From: Silvanigrella paludirubra
Lineage (GTDB): Bacteria > Bdellovibrionota_B > Oligoflexia > Silvanigrellales > Silvanigrellaceae
DNA length: 64,000 bases
Direction of reading: 5' to 3'
NCBI RefSeq assembly: GCF_009208775.1
Contig: NZ_WFLM01000002.1
Location: 720,864 to 784,863 of the forward strand
Shown here piece after piece: positions 25,512 to 34,819 of this stretch. Each line of letters opens with the position of its first letter. Position 1 is the first letter of the stretch. The translations under genes and the position numbers were made by a program. The notes beneath the pieces are model-generated. The model was given only the letters and a program-made list of their open reading frames with translations. It did no database searches and was not told where the DNA came from.

Positions 25512-25979
25512 TTATTTTACAGTAGTTTTATCAGAAGATTCAGATTTTGCTGACTTTAGCTGAGCTTTTTTTACTAAAGCTGTTAATCTTTGGTTTGAAA
25601 GATTATATTCTATGTTAATATGATCTGGTGAACAAGTATTGTTATCTAATGTAATGAGATCAGCATTTACTCTTCGTAATATAAAGGAACATTTATCTGT
25701 TGCTCCTGTTAAAGGATCCTTATTAGATTCATCTTTTGCTGTTAGCTCATACGATTTAAATTTATTAATTTCAGCGGGAGATCCAAAATTAACAACTCCA
25801 GAATTTTTTCCCGCATCAAGACTGCCATGCATATAACCGCCATTATCTTTATTTTGAATTTTATAGTATACTGAATTTGGATAATCTAGATTTTTTACTT
25901 GGAAAGTATCATTTCCTAAAGCCATAGCTGAAGTAATAGAAAGTAACGAACTAACAGCTAAAATATATTTAAGATTCAT
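25512..25979 (-). CDS. Secreted hypothetical protein
   Basis: A 155-residue protein with a clear Sec signal peptide (MNLKYILAVSSLLSITSAMA) and a polar mature domain with two cysteines (in DKCSF and NNTCSP). The family is not recognised. The ATG at 25979 has AAGGAG upstream; an upstream start at 26012 would bury the signal peptide. Monocistronic. Confidence 0.75.
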   Translation of the reverse strand: MNLKYILAVSSLLSITSAMALGNDTFQVKNLDYPNSVYYKIQNKDNGGYMHGSLDAGKNSGVVNFGSPAEINKFKSYELTAKDESNKDPLTGATDKCSFILRRVNADLITLDNNTCSPDHINIEYNLSNQRLTALVKKAQLKSAKSESSDKTTVK

Positions 25980-26210
25980 AAGATAACTTCTCCTTAAGAG
26001 ATAAAAAAACAAAAATATTCAACACACTTTTAAGAAAAAAAAATGAAGCTTAATTCTCATAATATATTATGAATAAATAATCAAGTTAACAATTTTTTTG
26101 ATTTTTATTGAGTTTTTTTAAATAAATATTTAATTTTTTTATTCAAATTGATAAAAAGATTATGATTCTATTTAGAACAGATCTTAACTAAAATTTTAAA
26201 AGGGTTAAAT

Positions 26211-26894
26211 ATGAATTATTTTACAAAAGAAACATTTACTTTTTTATCTGCATTAAAGAGAAATAATAATAAAGAATGGTTCCACTTGAATAAAGATAAA
26301 TTTGAAGAATACGTTAGAAATCCATTTTTAAAATTTATTGTCGACTATGAACCCTATTTAAATAAAATAGCACCGCAGCATGAAGCCATTGCAAAAAAAT
26401 CTGGAGGATCATTATTCCGAATTAATAAAGATATTCGATTTGGAAATAGGGATGAACCCTATAAAACATGGATTTCTGCACAATTTCGCCATAATAAGGG
26501 AAAAGATTATACTTCCCCAGGATTTTATTTACATATAGAACCGAATCAATGTTTTTTTGGTGCAGGAATTTGGCATCCAGATACATTAACATGTGGGAAA
26601 ATCAGAAAATCTATTTTTGATAATCAAGATGATTGGTTAAAAATAAAAAATAAAAAATCATTTAAAGAAAATTTTGAGATGAAAGGAAATTCTTTAAAAA
26701 AATTACCAAAAGAATTTTTAGATTGTTCAGAAGTTGAAATTGATTTAATTCGAAAAGACTTTGTAATTGATCATTTATTAACTAAAGAAGAAATTATGAG
26801 TCCGGATCTATTAAAAAAAATTATTAAATTAACAGAACTTTCGTCTGATTTTGTATCTTTTTTAACAAATTCAGTAGGACTAAAATTTAAATAA
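26211..26894 (+). CDS. DUF2461 family protein
   Basis: A 227-residue soluble protein of the DUF2461 family (TIGR02453). It begins with TKETFTFLSALKRNNNKEWFHLNKDKF, and FRINKDIRFGNRDEPYKTWISAQF and PGFYLHIEP follow, the family core. Function is unknown; no catalytic site has been established. AAGGG lies upstream of the ATG. Confidence 0.88.
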   Translation: MNYFTKETFTFLSALKRNNNKEWFHLNKDKFEEYVRNPFLKFIVDYEPYLNKIAPQHEAIAKKSGGSLFRINKDIRFGNRDEPYKTWISAQFRHNKGKDYTSPGFYLHIEPNQCFFGAGIWHPDTLTCGKIRKSIFDNQDDWLKIKNKKSFKENFEMKGNSLKKLPKEFLDCSEVEIDLIRKDFVIDHLLTKEEIMSPDLLKKIIKLTELSSDFVSFLTNSVGLKFK

Positions 26895-26898
26895 AAAA

Positions 26899-26932
26899 AT
26901 AGGCGTATAAAATTATTATATTTAACGCCTAT
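26899..26932. terminator. Bidirectional terminator between convergent genes
   Basis: ATAGGCGT (26899-26906) and ACGCCTAT (26925-26932) pair, and the A/T-rich loop can extend the stem. A and T runs flank it on both sides. It separates the DUF2461 gene (+) and a secreted-protein gene (-). Confidence 0.7.
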
Positions 26933-26943
26933 ACATTATTTTA

Positions 26944-27324
26944 TTAATCCTTAAATAATCTGATAGAATCAACAACACTTCCATGATTGTCAACTTTTTG
27001 TAAACGAATAAATCCATTAGCTTGATCTACTGTACTATGCAAAACTCTAAATTCACTATTTACTAAACTATATACTAAAGTTGTTCTTGGCGCACGAATT
27101 TTAAGAACCTCTAAAAAACCTTCAATAGGGAAAAATGCCATTCTAGTACAAAAAGAAAGATTTCCTAATTGATCAAAACCACATGTGTTTTTATCTTCCA
27201 CTAATTGAACTTCTTCACTTGAAATTACATTTAATTTATACATACCTTTACCAGGTAAGTAGTCGCTAGACCAAGAGGAATTAACTGGTAAGTTATGAGC
27301 AAAAGCTGAAGTTGAAAGTAACAT
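26944..27324 (-). CDS. Secreted hypothetical protein with an unclear start
   Basis: A protein of about 117 mature residues with two cysteines (TCGF and FCTRM). From the only ATG (27324) the product starts MLLSTSAFAHN, which is the end of a signal peptide without its basic and hydrophobic beginning. Reading upstream in the same frame gives four lysines and IIFSSL, completing a normal signal peptide, back to an ATA codon at 27357 directly behind AAGGGA. Either a non-standard start codon is used or the ATG has mutated to ATA. Family unknown. Confidence 0.65.
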   Translation of the reverse strand: MLLSTSAFAHNLPVNSSWSSDYLPGKGMYKLNVISSEEVQLVEDKNTCGFDQLGNLSFCTRMAFFPIEGFLEVLKIRAPRTTLVYSLVNSEFRVLHSTVDQANGFIRLQKVDNHGSVVDSIRLFKD

Positions 27325-27357
27325 TAAAGAAGAAAAAATAATTTTTTTCTTCTTTAT

Positions 27358-27633
27358 TCCCTTATAATAATATATGTTTTTTGGCCGTTTCTACTCTATT
27401 AATTTATAAATTTTAATTTGTCAATTATTTAATTTATAATTATAAGTATTTTTTATTTAAAACAATTGTAACTCATGAAATATTAATTTTATTATAATAC
27501 GTATATTTAATATTTTTTAAAAATTTCTTGACGATTTGAAATTTTAATGAAAAAAATTTAAATAGAGGATATTAAAAAAATTTAATCTTCCTCTATAACA
27601 TTACTTCAATATTATAATTTTAGAATAAGAGGT
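27358..27633. other. AT-rich intergenic region before the permease gene
   Basis: About 280 bases of extremely AT-rich sequence between divergent genes. It must contain the promoters; AAGAGG at its right end is the ribosome site of the lactate-permease-like gene. I see no RNA gene or clear inverted repeat. Confidence 0.4.
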
Positions 27634-27638
27634 TTGAA

Positions 27639-29114
27639 TTGCTATCCTTTTTTTTATCTTTAAGCCCACTATTAATTTGTATTTTAATTATTTTTTATTT
27701 TAAAAAAAGCGCATTTTTTTCAGCTTTAATAGGTATAATTTATTCATTTTTATTAATAATTTCATATTCAAAATTCAATATAAATCAAGAAATTATAACA
27801 AATGCTTTTGCGATAAGCATTATTATCACTCTTACAGTTGCATTTGTAATTATTCCGGGTCTTTATTTTAATGAAATATTGAATAAACAAGGCATTTTAA
27901 AAAATCTTGTATTATCTATAAATAACTTTCCGCTTGATAATGAAAAAAAATCACTAATTTTAATTTTAGGTATCCTTCCTGCACTAGAATCTTTTACTGG
28001 CTTTGGAATATCTTTACTCCTAGGAATTCCAATATTTTTTAAATTATTTTCTCCAATGCAAGCCTTCCAATTATCAATGCTAAGCTTAAACACAATTCCA
28101 TGGGGGACTCTTGGTATTTCTACAATTATTGGTTCTAAATTAACAGGCTATTCCACTCATGATCTTGGAAAAATGAGCTCTCTCGTTAGCTTTTTAATTT
28201 TTCCATTAATTGGAATTATAATTTTGTATGTTATAGGAAAATTTGAATTAATAAAACGTAAATGGTTTTTAGGCATTGGCCAGGGATTACTTTTTGCAGC
28301 ATTACTTTTTAGCTTTAATTTCATTGGACTTACCGAAATTGCAGGAATTTTGACTGGCATTGTAACAAGTTTAATTATGTTGATATTGTTTTATTTATCT
28401 GAAAAAAATAAAACCGATTTTATTTTTAAAATAAAAGGGATGTCAAAACTTATTTTTCCATATATTTTATTATTAATTGTAATTATTATTTTTAGAATTC
28501 CATTTTTATACAATTATTTTGAAAATATTATAAAATTTCAATATCAAAATATTTCTTTTAATCCATTCATCAGCCCTGGTTTTAGCTTATTTATATCAAG
28601 TTTAATTTTATATTTTATAAATCCTATCTCAATTGATAATAAAATGATTTTTGTTAAAACAAAAATAGCTATTTCAAGTTTATTTATGTTTATTTTATTA
28701 GCACGTATTATGTATGAATCAAATATGGTTTCAGAAATTTCAAAAACTTTACAAAATTGGGATGCTGGAATTTTTAAAATAATAACTTTACCTCTATTTG
28801 GAATGATCAGCGGTTTTATTACTGGATCAAATGTAGGAGGTAATGTTCTTATTATGAATGTACAACAAAAAATTGGAGAATCATTAGGAAATGGATTACT
28901 TTTTTCAGCAGTTCAAAATAGTAGTGCTGGACATATTATCTTTACATCACTTCCAATTATAATATTAATTATGACTATAGCTAATAGTTCTTTTAATAAT
29001 AAAAATGAAATCATTATCAAAGAAAAAGACCTCCTTTATTTTGGATTAAAAATAGCATTATTTATTTACTGTTCTATTTTAATTACAACCATTTTACTAT
29101 ATTATTTTATTTAA
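27639..29114 (+). CDS. L-lactate permease (LctP) family transporter
   Basis: A 491-residue inner-membrane protein with about 12 hydrophobic segments. ILPALESFTGFGISLLLGIP and SGFITGSNVGGNVL match the conserved loops of LctP permeases, which import lactate or glycolate with protons. It starts with TTG, six bases after AAGAGG; no better start exists. No lactate dehydrogenase gene is nearby, so the substrate is inferred from the family. Confidence 0.85.
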   Translation: MLSFFLSLSPLLICILIIFYFKKSAFFSALIGIIYSFLLIISYSKFNINQEIITNAFAISIIITLTVAFVIIPGLYFNEILNKQGILKNLVLSINNFPLDNEKKSLILILGILPALESFTGFGISLLLGIPIFFKLFSPMQAFQLSMLSLNTIPWGTLGISTIIGSKLTGYSTHDLGKMSSLVSFLIFPLIGIIILYVIGKFELIKRKWFLGIGQGLLFAALLFSFNFIGLTEIAGILTGIVTSLIMLILFYLSEKNKTDFIFKIKGMSKLIFPYILLLIVIIIFRIPFLYNYFENIIKFQYQNISFNPFISPGFSLFISSLILYFINPISIDNKMIFVKTKIAISSLFMFILLARIMYESNMVSEISKTLQNWDAGIFKIITLPLFGMISGFITGSNVGGNVLIMNVQQKIGESLGNGLLFSAVQNSSAGHIIFTSLPIIILIMTIANSSFNNKNEIIIKEKDLLYFGLKIALFIYCSILITTILLYYFI

Positions 29115-29212
29115 ATTTATTAGTTAATAGAATATAGTATCAGTGATTATTTTATGGCATAAGAAAGAATTAGAAAGTTTAAAGGCATTTTGTTATTTTA
29201 AAGGAGCTTTTT

Positions 29213-30172
29213 ATGCCTAACAATACATCAATTTGGCCAAAATCAAGAATTTTAAATTTGTTTCATATTGAAAACCCAATAATACAAGCAGGGATGGTTT
29301 GGGTAAGTGGTGGCAAATTAGCTGCTGCAAGTGCAAATGCAGGGTGCTTAGGTATTATTGGAGCTGGAAGCATGAATCCAGATCTTCTGAGGCATCATAT
29401 TCAAAAAGCAAAAACCCTAACAACAAAACCTTTTGGGGTAAATATTCCGTTACTTTATGATAAAACAAAAGATCAAATTGAAGTTGCCTTAAATGAAGGG
29501 GTTAAAATTTTTTTTACAAGTGCAGGCTCTCCAAAAACATGGACATCTTTTTTAAAAAAAGAAGGATGTACTGTTGTACACGTTGTTAGCACACCTGAAT
29601 TTGCAAAAAAATGTGAAGATGCGGGAGTCGATGCCGTTGTTGCAGAAGGGTTTGAAGCGGGTGGTCACAATGGGCGAGATGAAATAACCACACTCGTGCT
29701 TTTACAACAAATAAAGGGGCTTATTTCAATTCCAGTGATTGCTGCTGGGGGAATTGGCACAGGAAGCTCTATTCTCGCTTGTTTGGCATTAGGCGCTGAA
29801 GGAGTTCAAATAGGCACTGCTTTTGCAGCTACAATAGAAAGCTCAGCACATGAAAATTTTAAAAATGCCATGTGCCATGCACGCTTTAATTCAACCTTTT
29901 TAAGAATGAAAAAATACGTACCTGTTCGTTTACTTGAAAATGAATTTTCAAAAAAAATTGCCTCAGCAGAAGATAGATGTGCTGATAAAAATGAATTAAT
30001 TGAAATTCTAGGAAAGGGCCGTGCAAAAGAAGGAATGTTAAATGGAAATATTGAAGAAGGTGAACTTGAAGTTGGTCAAATTGTTTCAGAAATAAAAGAA
30101 ATTTTATCTTGTTCTAAATTAGTAAATAAGTTAACACAAGAATATTTAGAAACCAAAAAAATATTTTTTTGA
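29213..30172 (+). CDS. FabK/nitronate monooxygenase-type flavoenzyme
   Basis: A 319-residue FMN-binding TIM-barrel protein of the 2-nitropropane dioxygenase family. PIIQAGMVWVSGGKLAAA, AEGFEAGGHNG (the active-site His region) and PVIAAGGIGTG are typical. The spacing and EAGGHxG motif favour enoyl-ACP reductase II (FabK), the last step of fatty-acid elongation, over nitronate monooxygenase, but I cannot be sure. AAAGGAG precedes the ATG. Confidence 0.82.
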   Translation: MPNNTSIWPKSRILNLFHIENPIIQAGMVWVSGGKLAAASANAGCLGIIGAGSMNPDLLRHHIQKAKTLTTKPFGVNIPLLYDKTKDQIEVALNEGVKIFFTSAGSPKTWTSFLKKEGCTVVHVVSTPEFAKKCEDAGVDAVVAEGFEAGGHNGRDEITTLVLLQQIKGLISIPVIAAGGIGTGSSILACLALGAEGVQIGTAFAATIESSAHENFKNAMCHARFNSTFLRMKKYVPVRLLENEFSKKIASAEDRCADKNELIEILGKGRAKEGMLNGNIEEGELEVGQIVSEIKEILSCSKLVNKLTQEYLETKKIFF

Positions 30173-30270
30173 ATTTATACATTCATAATTTTAAATATAA
30201 AATATAAAAATTACTTACATATACACATTAAATACAAAATAAATTGGTGAAAAATTTACTAAAGAGAATT

Positions 30271-30316
30271 TTTTTTGACACGATGAAGTTAAAGTAATTT
30301 TGACAGTGTCAAAAAA
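30271..30316 (+). other. Long inverted repeat upstream of flagellin
   Basis: TTTTTTGACAC (30271-30281) and GTGTCAAAAAA (30306-30316) are a perfect 11-bp inverted repeat with a 24-base loop. A second, 7-bp repeat TCTGCAA/TTGCAGA (30324-30330, 30348-30354) lies between it and the fliC ribosome site. The first may end the FabK-like transcript or be a regulator site; the second would sit in the flagellin mRNA leader. Confidence 0.5.
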
Positions 30317-30386
30317 AAGTCTTTCTGCAAATTTAATTTTTTGTGAATTGCAGAGCTGAAGTTAAAGGTTTAGGAGGCTAACTGTT

Positions 30387-31310
30387 ATGGGATTTCGTAT
30401 AGCTACTAACGTGCAATCTTTAAATGCACAACGTAACTTAACAATAAGCAACGATATGAATAATCTTTCCATGGAAAAATTATCATCAGGCTTCCGTATA
30501 AATAAGGCTTCTGATGACGCGGCTGGTTTAGCAATTAGTGATAAATTAAGAGCAGATTATCGTGGTTTAGTAATGGCAAGAAGAAATGCAAATGATGGTA
30601 TTTCATTAATCCAAACAGCCGAAGGTGGATTAAATGAAATTGGAAATATATTATCTCGTCTTCGTGAGCTTTCTATTCAAGGAGCAAGTGATACAATTGG
30701 TAATACAGAAAGAGGATTTCTTAATAAAGAATTTGGCCAATTAAAAGACGAAATCAATCGTATATCAAAAACAACTGAATTTAACGGAACGTTACTATTA
30801 GTTGGTGATCAAGATGATATTGACGAAGAAATAAAAAAACGCTCAAATACATTTCCATTAGAAATCCAAGTTGGTAAAAATTACTTTGAATCCGCAGATA
30901 GCAAAGACAATCCAAACCCAACCAACATCATACGTATCGACTTTAGCAATGTGAATGCAACAGTAAATGAAGATGGATTAAACCTTGGTACATCTGAAGA
31001 TGATGAAATGTCCAGTGTTGCCACAAAAGAAATGTCTCAAAAATCAATTAATGTTCTTGATGAAGCGATTACAAAAGTTTCTTCATACCGCTCCTCAATG
31101 GGTGCGATCCAAAGTCGTCTTAATTCAACTATCAATCAATTAAGTATCCAAGCTGAAAACAATGCTGCAACAAATAGCCGTATTCGTGATACCGACTTTG
31201 CAGAAGAAACAGCTAAGCTTGCACAAACAAATATCTTAAAACAATCTGGTGTTTCAGTGCTTGCTCAATCAAATCAAATTCCATCTCTAGCGTTACGTCT
31301 ATTAGGGTAA
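30387..31310 (+). CDS. fliC: Flagellin
   Basis: A 307-residue flagellin. The conserved N-terminal D0/D1 region (MGFRIATNVQSLNAQRNL, LSSGFRINKASDDAAGLAIS) and C-terminal D1/D0 region (NSRIRDTDFAEETAKLAQ, ending SLALRLLG) are intact. The variable centre is only about 70 residues, so this is a short flagellin with little surface domain. A strong AGGAGG site precedes the ATG; I find no clear sigma-28 promoter. A terminator follows. No other flagellar structural gene is in the window. Confidence 0.97.
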   Translation: MGFRIATNVQSLNAQRNLTISNDMNNLSMEKLSSGFRINKASDDAAGLAISDKLRADYRGLVMARRNANDGISLIQTAEGGLNEIGNILSRLRELSIQGASDTIGNTERGFLNKEFGQLKDEINRISKTTEFNGTLLLVGDQDDIDEEIKKRSNTFPLEIQVGKNYFESADSKDNPNPTNIIRIDFSNVNATVNEDGLNLGTSEDDEMSSVATKEMSQKSINVLDEAITKVSSYRSSMGAIQSRLNSTINQLSIQAENNAATNSRIRDTDFAEETAKLAQTNILKQSGVSVLAQSNQIPSLALRLLG

Positions 31311-31318
31311 CACTTAAT

Positions 31319-31353
31319 ATTTTGGGGATATATATTTATTTTATCCCCAAAAT
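31319..31353. terminator. Bidirectional terminator between fliC and CheX-like gene
   Basis: ATTTTGGGGATA and TATCCCCAAAAT form a perfect 12-bp stem with an 11-base loop. The right arm overlaps the stop codon of the convergent CheX-like gene, so one hairpin serves both genes. Confidence 0.85.
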
Positions 31354-32168
31354 AAAACATAGAATGGCAATTTATTATAAGCAAAAAATAAAGATATCTT
31401 AGGAAGCCCTAACACAGCAATTAAATCTTTTGGCTCACCTTGATGAATTTCAGGAATCCCAATATCAAAACTATATCCTTCATTTTTTAGTGCTAATTTT
31501 GATTTTCCACATATCTGATTACATATCTCGCTTGTTACGTCTTTTATATCTGCATCAGAAACTTTTCCATCTTCAGGCAACATAAATACAGCTCGTGTTA
31601 TTGCTTGTGCTGATAGTAATTCCATACAAAAAGCCATAGTTCCCTTGCCACTATCTCTAGCCAATTGCATTCTGCCTGCAACAACAATTTGTAAATGTAC
31701 ATCTTCTCCAACAACAGGCTTTAAAAAAGAAGGTTCTGTTCTTGTATTTGTTTTGACGATTTCTTTTGTTGATTTAATAAAAGCATTCAAAACTTTGACA
31801 TCAAAAATAGCCGCTTCTGTGGCTAAAAAATCTTTTAAACTTTTTGGAGGCCCCCCAGCTGCTTTTCCTGAAGAAACACGAGTTGTTCCAGAAGAATTTG
31901 ATTGATATGAATTGGATGAATAAGAGCCGCCTTTTGCACCACCCCCACCTGAGCCAATAATTTTTGTTAAGTTATCAATTTTTGTATCTATTTGTTTTAT
32001 TTCAGCATGAGATTCAAGAACATGTTCCTTTAATTTTGCTATGTCTTTTTTAAGCTCTTTCTGTTCACCCAATACGTTTTTTTGAGTTTCAATGAGTTCC
32101 ATTATTTTATCAATAATATCCTCATAATAACGGTCTAACTTTTTTTCTAATGGGTTTTGAGCCGACAT
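31341..32168 (-). CDS. Coiled-coil protein with C-terminal CheX-like phosphatase domain
   Basis: A 275-residue protein. Residues about 5-72 form a coiled coil, 73-108 a Gly/Ser-rich linker, and about 112-270 a CheX-like domain (LNAFIKSTKEIVKT, then the E-x-x-N catalytic motif as E214 and N217 in SEICNQICG). CheX proteins dephosphorylate CheY-P. The catalytic pair is intact, so phosphatase activity is plausible; the coiled coil may allow oligomerisation. It lies between flagellin and a divergent REC-TPR gene whose phospho-Asp is present, a likely substrate. Confidence 0.75.
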   Translation of the reverse strand: MSAQNPLEKKLDRYYEDIIDKIMELIETQKNVLGEQKELKKDIAKLKEHVLESHAEIKQIDTKIDNLTKIIGSGGGGAKGGSYSSNSYQSNSSGTTRVSSGKAAGGPPKSLKDFLATEAAIFDVKVLNAFIKSTKEIVKTNTRTEPSFLKPVVGEDVHLQIVVAGRMQLARDSGKGTMAFCMELLSAQAITRAVFMLPEDGKVSDADIKDVTSEICNQICGKSKLALKNEGYSFDIGIPEIHQGEPKDLIAVLGLPKISLFFAYNKLPFYVLFWG

Positions 32169-32273
32169 CCTTCTTTCATACCTCTCGTCCTAACAGAGAG
32201 TGGTAGCAATTAACTGACATATAAGTGTATCGAATAGCTATGCTAAAATCTGAAGGAGTGTTAAGGGGGAAAA

Positions 32274-33641
32274 ATGACGCAATCTTTATTCAATAACATC
32301 ATAGTTGTTGACGACGATCCTGACGTTCTTTCACAAATGGAAAAAATATTTCAGAAAATGGGAAAGAAAAACTATAAAGGTTTTCCTGGTGCAGAGCCAG
32401 CAATTAAAGAATTAGAATCCAATGTAACAGCTTATGATATCATTTTTGTAGATGTAAGAATGCCTGTTATTTCTGGGATTGCTTTAGTTCAATTCATTAA
32501 AACTCACGAAAATAAAAAAATAAGAGATTGTTTTTGTATTCCTTTAGTTGGAAGTATTGGAAAAGAAGACAAAGCAATTATTTCTGAATTTAATTTTTAT
32601 GAAACTTTAACGAAACCAATTGCTGAAAAAGATTTCCTTAAAAGATTTGAAGAATTGGAAGAACAGCAAAAAAATCCTGAAAGTGATAGAAACTTTCAAA
32701 AGGAATTCCAAAATTCATTAATAGAAAAAAAATATAAAAGGGCAGAAGAACTTTTACTACCAAGATTAAAAAAAGAACCTAACTCACTTCGTTTTTTAAC
32801 ACTTTATGCTGAATTATTATTAAGAGCACATGATGTAAAAAAATCTGAAGAATTTTTAAATAAAATTTTAAAAATTGACCCGCATCATATTCCTGCTTTA
32901 AATCTTATTTCTAAAGTTCATATTAAAAATAATAAATTTGAAGAAGCTATGAAAGCTCTTGAAAAAGCAAAATTATTAAGTCCTCATAATGTAGAAAGAC
33001 TTTTAGTCCTAGGTGAACTAAATTTAGGAAATGGGGATGCAGATAAAGCAGAAGAAAATTTTAAAAATGTTTTAAAATTAAATCCTACAGATGATAGAGC
33101 TTCATTTGGTTTAGGAAGAGCATTAGCTACTCAAGGGAAAACAGAAGAAAGTAAAAAAGTATTATCAAATCTCAAAAAAGGCGCTGAATTAGCAAGTTTT
33201 TTTAATAATAAAGGCGTTCTTTTAGTTAAATCAGGAAAATATAGTGAAGGTGTTTCACTTTATAAAAATGCAATTAAAGTATTAGATATGCCTGACAAAG
33301 AATATTTGTTACTTTATAACATTGCATTAGCTTATTCAAAATTAGGAGATAAAGCAAAGGCAATTGAAAATGCAAAAAAAGCGGTTGAAAAAGGCCCTAA
33401 AGATTATGTGAAAGCAAAAAATCTACTGGAAAAACTTGAAAAAGAAGCTCCTTCTGCTGCAGCCGCAGCTAAACCAGCACAAACTCCAGCAGCAGCTCCT
33501 GGTGAAGTAAAGAAAGATTCTCCTAAGTGTTTACTTACAGGAGATCAAATGACTTTTATCATGGGTGGATTTGAAGATGAAGTTAAAGCACCACCACCTC
33601 CTCCTGCAGAAGAAGAGTTTATTACATTTGGTATGGATTGA
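32274..33641 (+). CDS. Receiver-domain/TPR protein with intact phospho-Asp
   Basis: A 455-residue protein with a receiver domain (about 8-128: acidic residues D13-D15, phosphoacceptor D60 in FVDVRMP, Lys in LTKPI) and TPR repeats (about 150-390). An Ala/Pro-rich linker follows, and the C-terminal 30 residues end in PPPPPAEEEFITFGMD. TPRs mediate protein contacts, so phosphorylation probably controls an interaction. It is divergent from the CheX-like gene, 105 bases apart. The last 97 bases overlap a DNA methyltransferase gene on the other strand. Confidence 0.85.
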   Translation: MTQSLFNNIIVVDDDPDVLSQMEKIFQKMGKKNYKGFPGAEPAIKELESNVTAYDIIFVDVRMPVISGIALVQFIKTHENKKIRDCFCIPLVGSIGKEDKAIISEFNFYETLTKPIAEKDFLKRFEELEEQQKNPESDRNFQKEFQNSLIEKKYKRAEELLLPRLKKEPNSLRFLTLYAELLLRAHDVKKSEEFLNKILKIDPHHIPALNLISKVHIKNNKFEEAMKALEKAKLLSPHNVERLLVLGELNLGNGDADKAEENFKNVLKLNPTDDRASFGLGRALATQGKTEESKKVLSNLKKGAELASFFNNKGVLLVKSGKYSEGVSLYKNAIKVLDMPDKEYLLLYNIALAYSKLGDKAKAIENAKKAVEKGPKDYVKAKNLLEKLEKEAPSAAAAAKPAQTPAAAPGEVKKDSPKCLLTGDQMTFIMGGFEDEVKAPPPPPAEEEFITFGMD

Positions 33642-34819
33642 TTTAAAAATTTTATATTTATTTTTAAATTATTTTGTTCTAAAAATGTTTGAATTCTTTG
33701 GTATGTTAATTTAGAAATTGTATCTTCTTTATCACATGAAATTAAAAAAGAATCCGATATTTTTTCAGGTGATTGAATTAAAATAAAACTTCTATTTCCA
33801 TTATCTTCTCTATTCAATTCTAATGTAGCTTGCGCTGTGGTACCAGAACCAGCAAAAAAATCTAAAATAATATCATTACTATTACTTAATGTAACAATTT
33901 TTATTATTCTTTTAATTAATTCTACTGATTTTGGCATATCAAAATGTTTATTTTTTAAAATTTTTTTTAAATCTTTATTTCCCGAAATATTTATATCCAT
34001 CCAAACATCATTACCTAACTTTGTCTCACTAGAAGGAACATAATGTTCTGGTTTTCCTGTTTTACCAAGCCTTAAAAGATCTATTTTTTTCCCATTTAAA
34101 ATTTGTTCTGAAAACCAATTATCTATTTCATGATTTTTAATTCCCTTTTCAACACTTGTTTTATTTAGTTTTTCTAATAATGAATCATAATTTTGAATGG
34201 CAATTAAACTTCTTTCTTTAGACCATCTCCACTGACCTTTTTTAGGAAAAATTCCAAAAAGCTCATATCTTAAGTTTGGCCTATCTGTTCCGCGCCAATG
34301 GTTATTCCAAGTGCCAGCTTTTTTAAAAGAGCGATTGATTTCAAATTTTTTTATTTTTGTATCTTTTTTCTTGCTATAAAAAAGAACGTATTCATGACCT
34401 ATAGCAATGCTATTTGAATATAAAAATTGAGCTTGAACATTTTTTGTTCCTCTAGGAACAATAATACAATTTCGAAAATTTTCTTCACCAAATATTTTAT
34501 CCATTAATATACGTAAATAATGAACTTCATTATCATCAATACTTACAAAAATAAATCCATCATCTTTTAATATTTTATGCGCAATTTCTAAACGAGGTCT
34601 CATCATTTCTACCCAATTTTGATGAGAGCCGAAGTTATCATTATAAATAAATTTTCTTTTAGTATTATAAGGAGGATCGATATATATTAATTTTATTTTA
34701 TTTTCATAATATGTGATTAGCTCTTGCATTACTTGAAGGTTATCTCCTTCAATAACGGAATTTAGCACATCATTTAAAGGAATTTGTTTTTTAGATTCTA
34801 TATCTAAAAAGTTACTCAT
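33545..34819 (-). CDS. Orphan beta-class DNA methyltransferase
   Basis: A 424-residue site-specific amino-methyltransferase. DPPYNT (48-53) precedes FAGSGTT (about 320), the order of beta-class enzymes such as type III Mod subunits; IEGDNLQVM and FIFVSIDDNEV also fit. It would methylate adenine or cytosine in a specific site. No restriction gene is adjacent, so it looks like an orphan. The C-terminal tail (SSSAGGGGGALTSSS) is encoded by the complement of the REC-TPR proline-rich tail, suggesting loss of an earlier stop codon. Its start overlaps the DHH gene by eight bases. Confidence 0.88.
   Translation of the reverse strand: MSNFLDIESKKQIPLNDVLNSVIEGDNLQVMQELITYYENKIKLIYIDPPYNTKRKFIYNDNFGSHQNWVEMMRPRLEIAHKILKDDGFIFVSIDDNEVHYLRILMDKIFGEENFRNCIIVPRGTKNVQAQFLYSNSIAIGHEYVLFYSKKKDTKIKKFEINRSFKKAGTWNNHWRGTDRPNLRYELFGIFPKKGQWRWSKERSLIAIQNYDSLLEKLNKTSVEKGIKNHEIDNWFSEQILNGKKIDLLRLGKTGKPEHYVPSSETKLGNDVWMDINISGNKDLKKILKNKHFDMPKSVELIKRIIKIVTLSNSNDIILDFFAGSGTTAQATLELNREDNGNRSFILIQSPEKISDSFLISCDKEDTISKLTYQRIQTFLEQNNLKINIKFLNQSIPNVINSSSAGGGGGALTSSSNPPMIKVI

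Noticed and set aside
30173..30386. Sigma-28 promoter for flagellin
   Set aside because: TAAAG occurs at about 30290, but no GCCGATAA-like -10 lies at the right distance.
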